From contig NZ_JAJHNP010000006.1 of NCBI RefSeq assembly GCF_020819595.1, positions 310,001-374,000 of the forward strand: a stretch of 64,000 nucleotides of DNA. Direction: 5' to 3'. Shown piece by piece: positions 1 through 9,155 of the stretch. This DNA is from Streptomyces barringtoniae (GTDB taxonomy: Bacteria > Actinomycetota > Actinomycetes > Streptomycetales > Streptomycetaceae). Positions within the stretch are counted from its first letter, which is position 1; the number at the start of each line of letters is the position of its first letter. Made by a program: the position numbers and the translations under genes. The notes below the pieces were generated by a model. It had not been told where the DNA came from. It made no database searches and was given only the letters and a program-made list of their open reading frames with translations.

Positions 1-1932
1 GTGACCGTGCGGGTGGGCGGCCGCACCGTGGACCTGGCCCCCGAGGAGGCCGCGGTGCTCGCCATGCTGGTGCTGCGGGCCGGCCGCGAGGTGACCCACG
101 CCGATCTGCGGGCCGGTCTGTGGGCCCGGCACGAGGAGCCGGAGGACGCCGCGGCGGCCTTGGACGGGATCGCGTCCCGGCTGCGCGCCCGGCTGGGTCC
201 CGGCGTGCTGGCAGTGCTCCCCACGGGGTACGCCCTGCACACCAGCGCCGACTTCGTGGACCTGGCCCGGCACGAGCACTTCGAGCGGACGGCCACGGAG
301 CGGACCAGGGCGGGCCACCACCAGGAGGCGGTCGCGCTCCTCGACATGGCGCTGGTCCTGTGGCGCGGTCAGGGGCCGCTCGCCGGTGTCCCCGGCCCCG
401 CGGCCCGCAAGGCGCGCAGTCGGCTCCTCGAGCTCCGCCTCGTGCTGCATCGCAAGATCGCCGAACTGCACCTGGATCTCGGCGAGTACCACCGTGCCGG
501 TGCACAACTCACCGATCTGGTCCGGCAGTACCCGTCCCGGGAGGACTTCCGCCTCCTGCTGCTGATCACCCTGCGCCGCCTGGGCCGTACCGAGGAAGCG
601 CTGGAGGTGTACGAGGACTACGAGCTCTCCGGCGGCCGGAACCCGGAGCTGCTCGCCCTGGGGCACGAACTGCGCGGGGAGTACGACGACCCCTCCGACG
701 ACACCGGTGCCGCCCTCGACGGCCACGACACCACTCCGCTCTCGCAGAACCCGGTCCCGGAGCCCGACGGGCTGCCGGAGGGCAGCTTCCCCACCGAGGA
801 GTCGCTGCCGTCGATCTTCGAGATGCAGGAGCGGGAGTCGGCCGTGGAGGCGCCGCTGCCGCAGAACGTGGTGCCCGAGAGCCTGTTCGCCGTTGACGAC
901 CCGCTCGCCGAGGAGCCCGACGGGCCGTACGACGAGCGGCCCGACGAGGACGAGGACGGCTACGACGATCTGTACGACGCCCTGGGCGGCGGGCCGCCCC
1001 CGCCCACCTACCGCACCGTGGCCACGTACGAGTTCGCCGACGGCGCCCAGCACCCGGACACCGTGGCCGCGCTCGGCCGGGCGGTGACCCGGCTGCTGAC
1101 GGCAAGCGGGTGGACCGGCTACTTTCTGGGACCCACCGCGCGGGACAACGGCTGGACGGTGGTGACGGAGCGGGACGTGCCGGGCCTGCCGCTGCTGCAC
1201 GCCACGATGCGGCACTTCGAGGACGAGGTGGTGGGTCTGGGCGGTCTCCGCTGGCTGGTGACCTTCGAGTGTCTGGTGTCCGAGGGCCATGTGGAGAGGC
1301 CGGACACGGTGGCCGTCCGCCGGACGCTGGACGCCGCCGAGGACCGGCGGGGCATCGTGGCGGTGCCGCGGACGCTCCGGGACGAACTCGACGACGACTC
1401 CGGCCTGGCTCCCTGGCTGCAGTCCCTGCGGCCGGGGACCGACGCGGGCTGGTACCGGCTGTGCCGCCTGGCCCGCCTGCTCTTCGACGGCACGCACGCA
1501 CTTCCGCCCGTCACCGGCCCTCACCCGCTGCCGCCCGGCGCCGTCTTCCCCGAGGGGACCGGCGAGACCAGGACCGTCGTCTACCGGACCGACGCGGGCG
1601 AACTCAGCCGCACCCGGCGCCCGGGAGCAACGCAGTACTTCGAGGTCGACCTCACCGGGCGCCGCCTGGAGCTGGATGAGACGCAGTCCTCCTTCCGGGC
1701 CACCGGCACGGCGATCTGGCACGTCAGCGACCCGCTCCAGGCCGTTCGCACGGACGCCCCGTCGTTCCCCGAGCTCATCAGGGAGGCCGTGCGCGGGCGG
1801 CTGCGGCACCTGGCGAGCACCCACCCGGACGCCACGGCAGGATCTCGCGTGTCACTCCCACCGGTCCGGCCCGAGGACGTACCCGGTTGCACGGTCCGCT
1901 GCGAGCTGCGCATCACGCGGACCCGGGCCTGA
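1..1932 (+). CDS. BTAD (SARP/AfsR-like) regulator with a large uncharacterised C-terminal domain; 5' end probably cut by the window
   Basis: The first ~70 residues read as a winged-helix DNA-binding domain of the OmpR/SARP type (VGGRTVDLAPEE, then an RLRARLG recognition-helix region). Residues ~80-215 form a helical BTAD repeat domain (FERTATERTRAG, ALLDMALVLWRG, ALEVYEDYE). An acidic, proline-rich linker covers ~225-335. The last ~300 residues are a mixed alpha/beta domain I cannot name. Family members usually begin with a short beta strand before the VGGR segment, so the GTG at base 1 is probably not the true start. Family knowledge suggests a transcriptional regulator; the linker and long C-terminus are unusual for a plain SARP, so a sensory or protein-protein role is inferred. 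It precedes the actin-like gene by 164 bp on the same strand. Confidence 0.75.
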   Translation: MTVRVGGRTVDLAPEEAAVLAMLVLRAGREVTHADLRAGLWARHEEPEDAAAALDGIASRLRARLGPGVLAVLPTGYALHTSADFVDLARHEHFERTATERTRAGHHQEAVALLDMALVLWRGQGPLAGVPGPAARKARSRLLELRLVLHRKIAELHLDLGEYHRAGAQLTDLVRQYPSREDFRLLLLITLRRLGRTEEALEVYEDYELSGGRNPELLALGHELRGEYDDPSDDTGAALDGHDTTPLSQNPVPEPDGLPEGSFPTEESLPSIFEMQERESAVEAPLPQNVVPESLFAVDDPLAEEPDGPYDERPDEDEDGYDDLYDALGGGPPPPTYRTVATYEFADGAQHPDTVAALGRAVTRLLTASGWTGYFLGPTARDNGWTVVTERDVPGLPLLHATMRHFEDEVVGLGGLRWLVTFECLVSEGHVERPDTVAVRRTLDAAEDRRGIVAVPRTLRDELDDDSGLAPWLQSLRPGTDAGWYRLCRLARLLFDGTHALPPVTGPHPLPPGAVFPEGTGETRTVVYRTDAGELSRTRRPGATQYFEVDLTGRRLELDETQSSFRATGTAIWHVSDPLQAVRTDAPSFPELIREAVRGRLRHLASTHPDATAGSRVSLPPVRPEDVPGCTVRCELRITRTRA

Positions 1933-2096
1933 CCAGGCGACACACCGCGCCGAAACCGGAAACCCCCCGTTCGGCCGCACCCCGCCCGGCCCCCTCCAGA
2001 AGGCGCACGCCCCCTGGCACCGCGCAGGATGCACTGAGAGGAGGACACCCGCCGAGCGGCGGGCGCCCAAGGCCCGCGCACTCGGAAGGATCCGCC

Positions 2097-3134
2097 GTGA
2101 CCGTCAGTCTGGAGCAGTTGCGCCGCTGCCACTTCGCCGTCGACCTGGGCGCGGCCCGCACCCGGGTGTACGTGAAGGGCGCCGGGCTCATCGTCGACCA
2201 GCCCTCGGTCGCCGCCGTGAACACGCGTACCGGGGCGCTCATAGCGGTGGGCGAGTTCGCGGAGAAGATGACGGGACGGACGCCGGCGTACATCCGGGTG
2301 GTCCGGCCGATCTCCGGCGGCACGGTGGTCGACATCGAGATGGCCCAGCGCATGCTGCGGCAGTTGCTCGGCGACAAGACGCGCCGTGCCCTGCGCCGCA
2401 ATCTCCGGCTGCGCGCGGCGGCCTGCACCCCGCACGACGCCGATCCGCTGGCCCAGCGGGCGACCATCGAGACCCTGGTCGGGCTGGGGGCGCGCAGGGT
2501 CGAGCTGGTGGACACGCTCATCGCCGCCGCGGTGGGGTGCGGGCTGCCGGTGGAACTCCCCGAGGCCACGATGATCATGGTGTGCGGGGCCGCCGCCACC
2601 CAGGTGGCCGTCCTCTCGCTCGGGTCCATCGTCACGGCCGAGCGGATCCCGGTGGGCGGGGAGGCCGTGGACCACGCCATCGTGCAGCTCCTGCGGCACG
2701 AGCACGAGCTGATGCTGCCCAGCCAGTCGGTACGGCCGCTGCAACTGGCCCTGTCGGGCAACGGGCTGACCCCGCAGGGCCCGGAGACCACGGAGATCCA
2801 CGGCCGGGACGTGGCCACCGGACTCGCCCGCAGCGTGCACGTCGACACCGCCACCGTGCGGGACGCGATCCAGACCCCGCTGACCGCCGTCCTCGACGGC
2901 ATCGGCAAGGTGCTGCGCGACTGCCCGCCCGACCTCGTCGCCGACCTCGCCGACCGCGGGATCATCATGGTCGGCGGCTCGGCGCTGCTGCCCGGCTTCG
3001 ACCAGATGGTGCGGCAGGCCACCGGGATGCCAGTGCACATCGCCGACCGGCCCGACATCTGCGCGGCCCAGGGCCTCGGCGCGATGCTGGAGGGCCGGAT
3101 CGAGCCCTTGGTGCTGAACCCACTGGCTGCCTGA
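2097..3134 (+). CDS. mbl: MreB/Mbl-type bacterial actin homologue
   Basis: A 345-aa actin-fold protein. Residues ~13-30 match the MreB phosphate-1 region (FAVDLGAARTRVYVKG, then PSVAAVN), followed by an interdomain 'VVRPISGGTVVDIE' segment and a C-terminal adenosine-type motif (IIMVGGSALLPGFDQMV). GTG 2097 was chosen because GGAAGGA lies 6 nt upstream; longer in-frame starts run through non-coding sequence. The phosphate-2 loop, DIGGGTT in MreB, is replaced here by VCGAAATQ, so nucleotide handling is probably altered. Streptomyces carry MreB plus divergent Mbl paralogues that act in spore-wall assembly; this gene stands alone without mreC/mreD, matching an Mbl-type paralogue. The symbol is by family and context, not by search. 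Confidence 0.82.
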   Translation: MTVSLEQLRRCHFAVDLGAARTRVYVKGAGLIVDQPSVAAVNTRTGALIAVGEFAEKMTGRTPAYIRVVRPISGGTVVDIEMAQRMLRQLLGDKTRRALRRNLRLRAAACTPHDADPLAQRATIETLVGLGARRVELVDTLIAAAVGCGLPVELPEATMIMVCGAAATQVAVLSLGSIVTAERIPVGGEAVDHAIVQLLRHEHELMLPSQSVRPLQLALSGNGLTPQGPETTEIHGRDVATGLARSVHVDTATVRDAIQTPLTAVLDGIGKVLRDCPPDLVADLADRGIIMVGGSALLPGFDQMVRQATGMPVHIADRPDICAAQGLGAMLEGRIEPLVLNPLAA

Positions 3135-3240
3135 GCGGAGCTCGGGACCTGACGGACGGTGAGTTGGTCGAAGCGCCCCTGACCGAGCGCATCCCCCCAG
3201 CCGCCCTCACGGCCCGGTAGCGCCCCGCGCCCTCAGTACG

Positions 3241-3267
3241 GCAGGACCCGCCCTGACGGCGTCCTGC
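3241..3267 (+). terminator. Possible hairpin terminator after the actin-like gene
   Basis: GCAGGAC (3241-3247) can pair with GTCCTGC (3261-3267), with an inner CCG/CGG pairing and a single unpaired C. It lies ~105 bp past the stop and lacks a T-run. No gene is evident between 3135 and 3418. Confidence 0.3.
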
Positions 3268-3418
3268 GGTCGATCTCCCGGTCGCGCGGGGCGGGGCGTC
3301 GGATGACGCGTACCCGGATGCGACGGTCCATGACGCCCTCCCTCTGCCGAAGCGGCCCGGCGATCGACGCCGGTAGGAGGTGGGTGCCCAGGACACGCGC
3401 CGTTCAAGCATGTACGGG

Positions 3419-3728
3419 TCAAGCAGTGGGCCGGATACCGCTGTCGGCGAACAGGGTGGCCGGGTGGCCACCGAGGGGCGTATCGGCCGAGGACGTGGTC
3501 GAGCCGGGCCGGCCACTCGCCGAGCCGGGCGGACCGCCGGGCGTTCAGCGCGCAGTCGTGCACGCCGCCGTCCCACAGCCGTACGACCACCGTTCGGCGG
3601 CGGTCGGCCAGGTCCGGCGGTTCGTGCACGGACCGGTACAGCAGCCCCATCGGCGTGCCCTCGCCCCAGGCGGTGCCGGTGGCGGTGAGCCGGGTGGACT
3701 CCACGACCCGGGCGAGCAGCCCATCCAC
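3419..3728 (-). pseudogene. Small hypothetical gene with an apparent frameshift
   Basis: From GTG 3728 (GGAG 4 nt upstream) the minus strand has strong codon bias for ~83 codons (MDGLLARVVESTRL ... VVVRLWDGGVHDC ... LDHVLGRYAP), then the bias collapses near 3478. One extra base there moves the reading to a second frame that keeps the bias (GGHPATLFADSGIRPTA) and stops at TGA 3421-3419. The simplest reading is a ~100-aa gene broken by a +1 frameshift, either a real lesion or a sequence error. I recognise no family. It lies immediately after the terminator of the neighbouring lipoprotein gene. Confidence 0.45.
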
Positions 3729-3747
3729 CGTGCTCCGGGTGCTGCGA

Positions 3748-3777
3748 AAAGGCGTGGCCCAGTGGGGCCACGCCTTT
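3748..3777 (-). terminator. Rho-independent terminator of the lipoprotein gene
   Basis: A perfect 13-bp stem (AAAGGCGTGGCCC at 3748-3760 with its complement at 3765-3777) with a 4-nt loop. Read leftward it ends in CCTTTTC, 19 bp past the stop of the gene ending at 3796. Confidence 0.75.
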
Positions 3778-3795
3778 CTCGAAGAAGGAAGGAAC

Positions 3796-4572
3796 TCACT
3801 CCGTGCGTGTCCGGCCGTTCTTGAGCACCCCGTAGTAGTGGCTGTAGCGGAGTTCCAGCTTGAATACCAGGCCGTACCGTTTCCGGATGGCGGCGACCGT
3901 GGCGGTCTTCGGGTCGCGTACCACGCGGGACGCCGGCGGATCGTCGATGAGGCCGGCGTAGGGCTCCTCGACCAGCCGGGCCGGGGCGCCGCCACGTGTC
4001 GTGTCCCAGGTCAGTATCTGTCCGGATACGGCCATCATGGCCGGTTCCGGGGCCTTGGGGCCCTGGGGGTTCGGGCCGTGCCCCCGGTAGTAGGCGACGA
4101 GCCGCTTGCCGTGGTCGTCGTGCGTGAACGGTATGGGTCTCTTGGATCCGGCCGGCTCGGAACGGGCGTGGTCGCCGGCGGTCAGGATCGCGTCGAGGGT
4201 GTCGCCCATGTGCCTGGGGTCGGCGCCGTAGTAGGCGGTGACGTTCATCGAGCAGGCGATCTTGTAGTTGTCGGTCTTCTGCTGGAAGAACCAGCCCGGT
4301 CCTGATCCGGGCACGCACACGTCGTGTACCACGATCAGGCCGAGCGACAGGGGCGTGCGGTCCGCGTACGCCCGTGCCACGTCCCGGAGTTGTTGCTCCG
4401 CCCGCTGCCGGGCCTGCACGGCCTGGCCGCTTTCCCCGAGCTTGCGCAGCTGCTTGTCGCTGACGGCACGGTCCGGGGTGGTGGAACAGGCCGAGACGGC
4501 GAGCAGGACGGCCACCGCCAGCGATCCCCATACGCTCTTCGAGCCGGCGGCACGCCGCGCGAAGGCCCTCAT
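3796..4572 (-). CDS. Predicted lipoprotein of unknown function
   Basis: A 258-aa exported protein. It starts with Arg-rich MRAFARRAAG, then a hydrophobic segment ending in LLAVSAC, a good lipobox with the acylated Cys near residue 29. The mature part has a charged helical stretch (VSDKQLRKLGE ... RAEQQLRDVARAYADR) followed by a compact alpha/beta domain with two Cys (HDVCVPGSG, YKIACSMN) that could form a disulfide. I recognise no enzyme motif. ATG 4572 has GAGGCGG upstream. It is the leftmost of a series of leftward exported-protein genes and has its own terminators on both sides, so it is probably transcribed alone. Confidence 0.85.
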   Translation of the reverse strand: MRAFARRAAGSKSVWGSLAVAVLLAVSACSTTPDRAVSDKQLRKLGESGQAVQARQRAEQQLRDVARAYADRTPLSLGLIVVHDVCVPGSGPGWFFQQKTDNYKIACSMNVTAYYGADPRHMGDTLDAILTAGDHARSEPAGSKRPIPFTHDDHGKRLVAYYRGHGPNPQGPKAPEPAMMAVSGQILTWDTTRGGAPARLVEEPYAGLIDDPPASRVVRDPKTATVAAIRKRYGLVFKLELRYSHYYGVLKNGRTRTE

Positions 4573-4615
4573 GCTTGTCCGCCTCTCATCGACAGTCGCC
4601 TCTCCGTCGTTGTAC

Positions 4616-4659
4616 GCCCGGCCCGGCCGTCACTGTGCACCAGGACGGCCGGGCCGGGC
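4616..4659 (-). terminator. Strong hairpin terminator after the large SGNH protein gene
   Basis: A perfect 16-bp GC stem (4616-4631 with 4644-4659) and a 12-nt loop, 22 bp past the stop at 4682. It separates this gene from the lipoprotein gene downstream. Confidence 0.65.
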
Positions 4660-4681
4660 ATGAGTACCCGTACTCAGACGG

Positions 4682-7600
4682 CTACAGGCTCATGCCTGCC
4701 ATCGTGCGCTCGAGAGCGTTCGCGTACAGGCGCGCGCCCCCGATCTTCGGGTGGAACGACTGGGCCGACAGGCCGTACTGGTTGATGAGCGGCCAGTCCT
4801 TGATCGGCTCGTCGGACTTCACCAGCGTCTTGACGATGCCGTGCACCTGTTCCGGATCACCGCACACGCCCTTGCCCGCGAAGTCGCTCTTGGGGTTGGA
4901 GAACCACACATTGATGCCCGAGGCCTTGGCGTCGTCGGCCGCGCCCTGCATCGCCGCCGCCAGCGTGTCGGCGGTGTCGTCGAGCCAGGCCGCGGATGCC
5001 TCGGACAGGCCGATGGCCATGCCGCTGAAGCCGATGTTCAGGCACGATCCCTTGTCGGAGATCAGAGGCGGGTACCCCATCAGGACGATCTTCGCGTTCT
5101 GCGCCCTCTTGTGGATCTCTCTCAGGACCCGTGTGATGTCCGGCCGGACGACCTGGTTCATGAGGCCCGGCACGGCCGTCTCCAGCGGCTGTCCGCGGAA
5201 CTGCTCGTCCCGTCCGTTGACGCTGTCGTCCGTCTTGTCGAACGTCTCGCCCTTGCAACTGCCGTTGCCGACGGACAGAAGGCACTTCTGGATGATCTGG
5301 GAGAACCGGGAGTCGTTGCCGCCGATGGAGATCGTGACGAGGGTTGTGTTCTGGTCCAGATAGCCCTTGTCGAGCTGGGGCTCCTCGCCGTTCTGGCTCT
5401 CACCCTTCGAAAGTGCGCTGTCGTCCACCTTCTTGGGCAGCACGTTGTAGGTGCGCGCGCCCGAGCAGGCGATCAGGTGGTAGTCCATGCTCGGGTCCAG
5501 TGAGTCGTCCAGCCGGCCGATCGACTGCGACGCACCGGGCATCGTGGCCTGGCGCGACCACGCCTGGGTGGAGCGGTGGCAGGCGTTGCGGGCGTTGTCG
5601 TCGAGCTTGCTGCGGTAGTTGGTCTCCGGGTAGTAGTCCCGGTCGCCCTCGGAGGCGCCCTCGCCGGAGGAGTACGAGTCACCCATGGCGACGACCACGT
5701 TCTTCGGCTTGCCCGGCAACGGCTGGAAGGCGACCGAGCCCCAGGCGATGTCCTCGTCGGCCGTACCGTCGTCGGTGACGTTCGACAGCATGACCGCGGG
5801 CCGCCCCGTGAAGTGGAACGCGCCCAGGCTCACCCAGCGTCCCGCGCGCTGCTGCACGGACCGTTCGGGGCTCGTGCTGTCCGTGTTGATGACGTGGTAC
5901 TTGGCCTGCCTGGTCTGCGCGCCGGTGTCGGGCAGATGCACCAGGATCCGTGCCCAGCCGAGATTCTGCCCGAGGGTCCAGACGCCGTTGATGGCCATGG
6001 GGCCGCCGTCGCCGCCGAGGTGGTCCGCGTTGCGGGTGTGGGCGTACCAGTAGTGGCCGCCGTATCCGCCGCCGACCTGGTGCAGGTCCTCCTTGCCCTC
6101 GTAGTGGCCGTCGGAGTCAGGGAAGAAGCGGAAGCCGAAGGTTCCCGCCGATCTGGTGTTGCCGCAGTCGGACCATGTCGGTGTGCCGTCCGGTACGGAG
6201 GCCACGACCTTCGCCCCGGAGGGGGCGCCGGTGCAGATTGGGGTGCCGTCCTGCAGACGATGCCCCTGTCCCGGCTCCGAGATCAGCGTCTGGTACTTGA
6301 TGTTCTCGTGCCCGCAGGTGAGCTTGCAGTCGTCCTTCCACGTCACGTTGGGCTGGTTCCACCAGTACTGCTTGTAGCAGTCGATGTTCGGGCAGTTCGG
6401 CGGAACGTTCGGGTCGCAGTTGTTCTTGGTGTTGCAGAACGTGTCCAGCGGCGGGGAGACATGGCTGCGGTAGTCCTTGCTGGTCCACCAGGCGGGCTGG
6501 AAACCCGCCGTGTTGTACCCGGAGTCGCCGGGCCAGTCCTGCTTGCCGTCGGTGCCGTAGGAGAAGCCGGTGTCCATGGACCAGGCGGCCCAGCCCATCA
6601 CCTTCTCCTCGTAGGGCCAGTCCTGCGGATGTGCGGCGTCCTTGTTCGCGGTGGGGCCGTCGACGTCGGTGTCCATGAACGGGTGGCCCCAGCTCTTCTT
6701 GTAGAGCGGGTTGGCCGGGTTGTTGTACCAGCCCAGACCCCAGTGGCCGGCGTTCTTGCCCGCATCCGCGGCCGGGTTGAAGCCGAGGTTGTAGTTCCAC
6801 ACGGCGGTGAACCAGTTTTCCACCATGGCCGGGTCGTCGTTGTTGACGGTGACCGTCTGCCCGGCGGAATGGACCTCGTTCCACTTGTCGGCCAGGATCT
6901 GCATCGCGGCGGCGATGTTCGTGGCGTAGTCGACGGCGATGGCCTTCTGCAGGCCCGGGTCCAGCGCCTTCTCCTTGTGCCCGTTGGCGTCCGTCTTCTC
7001 GTGGCCGGCCAGGCGCATGCCGTCGGTGACCTGTCCGACGCCGTACCCGCAGTCGGACTTGTCCCAGTGGATCTTCCAGTAGGCGTCCGGGTCGTTCTCC
7101 ACGGCCTTGCGGCCGTAGTAGCCGTCCATCGCGGCGAGCGGGTTGCCCATCTGGCCGGGGACCGAACCGCCTTCGGCCTGCCACAGGTTGGACTCCTGCG
7201 CCATGATGCCGAGCAGCACGTTCGCGGGGATGCGTCCCTTGCCGTCACCACCCGCCAGTTTCGGCACCGAGAACAGGCCCTGGGGGTCGATCGTGCCCAG
7301 GCCGCTCTGGCTGCGGTAGCCGCCCTGCCGCAGGTACTGGGAGCGCAGCTGGCCGCGTACCGCCATGTCGACGGCCCACTCGACCTGGTTCGGCGTCGGC
7401 TGCAGCGCCTGCGCGTTGACGTCGTTGCGGGAGATGGCGCAGATGCGGTCGGTGTCCCGCGGGTCCACTGCCGTGGTGGGGTCGTTGACCCGCGCAACCG
7501 AGGACCCCTTGCCCCTGCCGCCCGTGATGGGGAGAGCGGGGCTGGGGTTCTTCCCGCTCGGTGCTGTCGTGTCCGCGACCGACTGGGTGACCTTCTCACC

Positions 7601-8788
7601 GGTGGCGGTGGCCGTGCTGGTGACGGTCACGGGCTGGTCCCCGGCCACGGTCTCAGGGGTCGGCCTGGTGTCGTGCGGGGTGGGCTCGTTCCTGGTGAAC
7701 CCCTTGCCCGCGCTCTTGATGTGTGCCAGACCCGCGCGGATGCCCGGTGTGAGGACCGGTTCGACGGCGAGGCGTCCTCGCGTGGAGATGTCCGTGTCGG
7801 CGGGGGCGTTGAGGCGGGTGATGCCGGTGTCCCGCACCTTGGCGGATCCCTGGGGGTGACCGGTGAGGAAGACCCGGCCCGCCTCACCCGGCATCAGATC
7901 GAGGTCGCCCAGCTTCCCGGTGGCGACGAGGGCCGGCCTGCCGTGCCCGGACCACACCTTCGCCTGCGCGGTCTTCGTGTCCTTGCGGTCGACGAAGGCG
8001 ATCTTGCCGTCCTGTGCGGGACGGATGTCGAACGGAACGCTGTCCCCGGTGGCGAGGTCCTTCACCGTGCCGGCACGGTCGATGTGCACCAGGTTGTGGC
8101 CGCGCGCCGCCACCGTCCCGTCCTCGACCGGTACGGCGCCGGTGATCTCACCCTTGAGGGCCGCCCTGCCCAGGGACTTTCCGACCGTGTCGACGGTCAC
8201 CACACGCGTCTTCGTCAGGGCCGGGTCGTTGACGTCACGGAAGGCGGTGAACGCGGCTGTGCGCGTCCGGGTGTTGCAGGACGGGTCGAAGTACGCCAGC
8301 GACACCGTGAACGGCAGCTTCGTCACATGCCCGGTGGCTGTGTCGACGATGGCGGCGAACGCGCCGCCCTGCATCAGGTCCGGCTTGTTCGTAAAGGTGC
8401 GCGGCGCGTACACGGCCGCGACGTGGTCGCGGTCCATCACGCACTGGTTACCGATCCACGAGTCCGCCGTCATACCCGGCTCGGACAGTTCGGCGGCCGT
8501 CTTCCACGCATACGCCTTGCCGCTGTCCGCCACGAGGATCTTCAGCCCGCCCGTGTCGGCGGCGGCGGTCACGGCGCGGTCCCCGCTGCTCTTCCAGCCC
8601 TTGCCAAGCTTGCCGTCCGGATGCGCGATGCCGGTGGGCGGTGCCGGTGGTACCGGTGTGCCGTGTTCCTGCCCGTGGCCGGGGCGCGGCGCGGCAGCGG
8701 CAGGCGCTGCCTGCAGCAGGCCGCCGGTCAAGGCGGCGCAGGCCGCCAGGGCAGCCATGGGCACGTGGGCTCTTTTTCTGCGTCTCAA
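4682..8788 (-). CDS. Secreted multidomain protein: lytic-transglycosylase-like, golvesin-like and SGNH hydrolase domains
   Basis: A 1368-aa exported protein. I chose TTG 8788 because GGGGAAG sits 7 nt upstream and it gives a clean signal peptide (MRRRKRAHV, hydrophobic core, APAAAA). Residues ~60-400 are beta-rich, propeller-like. Around 520-650 is a lytic-transglycosylase-like core (LLGIMAQESN with the candidate catalytic Glu ~531, then CGYGVGQVTDGM ~578). A Cys-rich segment follows (~783-826), then a golvesin/Xly-type domain (~880-1018). The C-terminus is an SGNH esterase: GDSYSSGEG (~1036), IGGND (~1156) and a SFHP catalytic-His block (~1344). Family knowledge suggests cell-wall or polysaccharide cleavage plus deacylation outside the cell. 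It is monocistronic. Confidence 0.85.
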   Translation of the reverse strand: MRRRKRAHVPMAALAACAALTGGLLQAAPAAAAPRPGHGQEHGTPVPPAPPTGIAHPDGKLGKGWKSSGDRAVTAAADTGGLKILVADSGKAYAWKTAAELSEPGMTADSWIGNQCVMDRDHVAAVYAPRTFTNKPDLMQGGAFAAIVDTATGHVTKLPFTVSLAYFDPSCNTRTRTAAFTAFRDVNDPALTKTRVVTVDTVGKSLGRAALKGEITGAVPVEDGTVAARGHNLVHIDRAGTVKDLATGDSVPFDIRPAQDGKIAFVDRKDTKTAQAKVWSGHGRPALVATGKLGDLDLMPGEAGRVFLTGHPQGSAKVRDTGITRLNAPADTDISTRGRLAVEPVLTPGIRAGLAHIKSAGKGFTRNEPTPHDTRPTPETVAGDQPVTVTSTATATGEKVTQSVADTTAPSGKNPSPALPITGGRGKGSSVARVNDPTTAVDPRDTDRICAISRNDVNAQALQPTPNQVEWAVDMAVRGQLRSQYLRQGGYRSQSGLGTIDPQGLFSVPKLAGGDGKGRIPANVLLGIMAQESNLWQAEGGSVPGQMGNPLAAMDGYYGRKAVENDPDAYWKIHWDKSDCGYGVGQVTDGMRLAGHEKTDANGHKEKALDPGLQKAIAVDYATNIAAAMQILADKWNEVHSAGQTVTVNNDDPAMVENWFTAVWNYNLGFNPAADAGKNAGHWGLGWYNNPANPLYKKSWGHPFMDTDVDGPTANKDAAHPQDWPYEEKVMGWAAWSMDTGFSYGTDGKQDWPGDSGYNTAGFQPAWWTSKDYRSHVSPPLDTFCNTKNNCDPNVPPNCPNIDCYKQYWWNQPNVTWKDDCKLTCGHENIKYQTLISEPGQGHRLQDGTPICTGAPSGAKVVASVPDGTPTWSDCGNTRSAGTFGFRFFPDSDGHYEGKEDLHQVGGGYGGHYWYAHTRNADHLGGDGGPMAINGVWTLGQNLGWARILVHLPDTGAQTRQAKYHVINTDSTSPERSVQQRAGRWVSLGAFHFTGRPAVMLSNVTDDGTADEDIAWGSVAFQPLPGKPKNVVVAMGDSYSSGEGASEGDRDYYPETNYRSKLDDNARNACHRSTQAWSRQATMPGASQSIGRLDDSLDPSMDYHLIACSGARTYNVLPKKVDDSALSKGESQNGEEPQLDKGYLDQNTTLVTISIGGNDSRFSQIIQKCLLSVGNGSCKGETFDKTDDSVNGRDEQFRGQPLETAVPGLMNQVVRPDITRVLREIHKRAQNAKIVLMGYPPLISDKGSCLNIGFSGMAIGLSEASAAWLDDTADTLAAAMQGAADDAKASGINVWFSNPKSDFAGKGVCGDPEQVHGIVKTLVKSDEPIKDWPLINQYGLSAQSFHPKIGGARLYANALERTMAGMSL

Positions 8789-9155
8789 GAGAGAGCTTCC
8801 CCGTTTCTGGTTGAGAGGTGCCCCCTGCCTGGTCGGGGCAGGGCTCGGCCGCCCACCCCCGGCGAGAGGGCCACAGGACGGACGCGAGTGCGAAGTGGGT
8901 TGGCCGGCGGTGGAGGCGGCAATGGCGGACGGCGGACCCGGCTTTCTACAGCCGGGTCCGCTTGCCCCGGAAGAGTGGCGGGGGTGGGCGGCGTCCCGAG
9001 AGGCGCCGTCGGTGCCGGCCTCCATGGACGGAGGCACGCATCAGCGTGTGACGTCCTGTATGGGGCCAGTCGCGCCCCGGACCCACTCACCGAACAGCCG
9101 GCGCGAAGAGGCCGTTCCGGGTGGTGGCTGGGAAGAGAGCCGAGGGCGCCGTTCT
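8789..9155. other. Intergenic stretch between two leftward genes
   Basis: It holds the SD and presumed promoter of the large secreted protein and the terminator at 8932-8961 of the operon to the right. I see no coding pattern in either strand. Confidence 0.5.
8932..8961 (-). terminator. Hairpin terminator of the 10348-9156 operon
   Basis: GCGGACCCGGCT (8932-8943) pairs perfectly with 8950-8961 around a 6-nt loop. No T-run, as is common in Streptomyces. It lies ~195 bp past the last stop. Confidence 0.5.

Noticed and set aside
3303..3824. A 173-codon plus-strand gene in the gap after the actin-like gene
   Set aside because: Codon bias in this stretch is on the minus strand, and the frame runs through the lipoprotein terminator.
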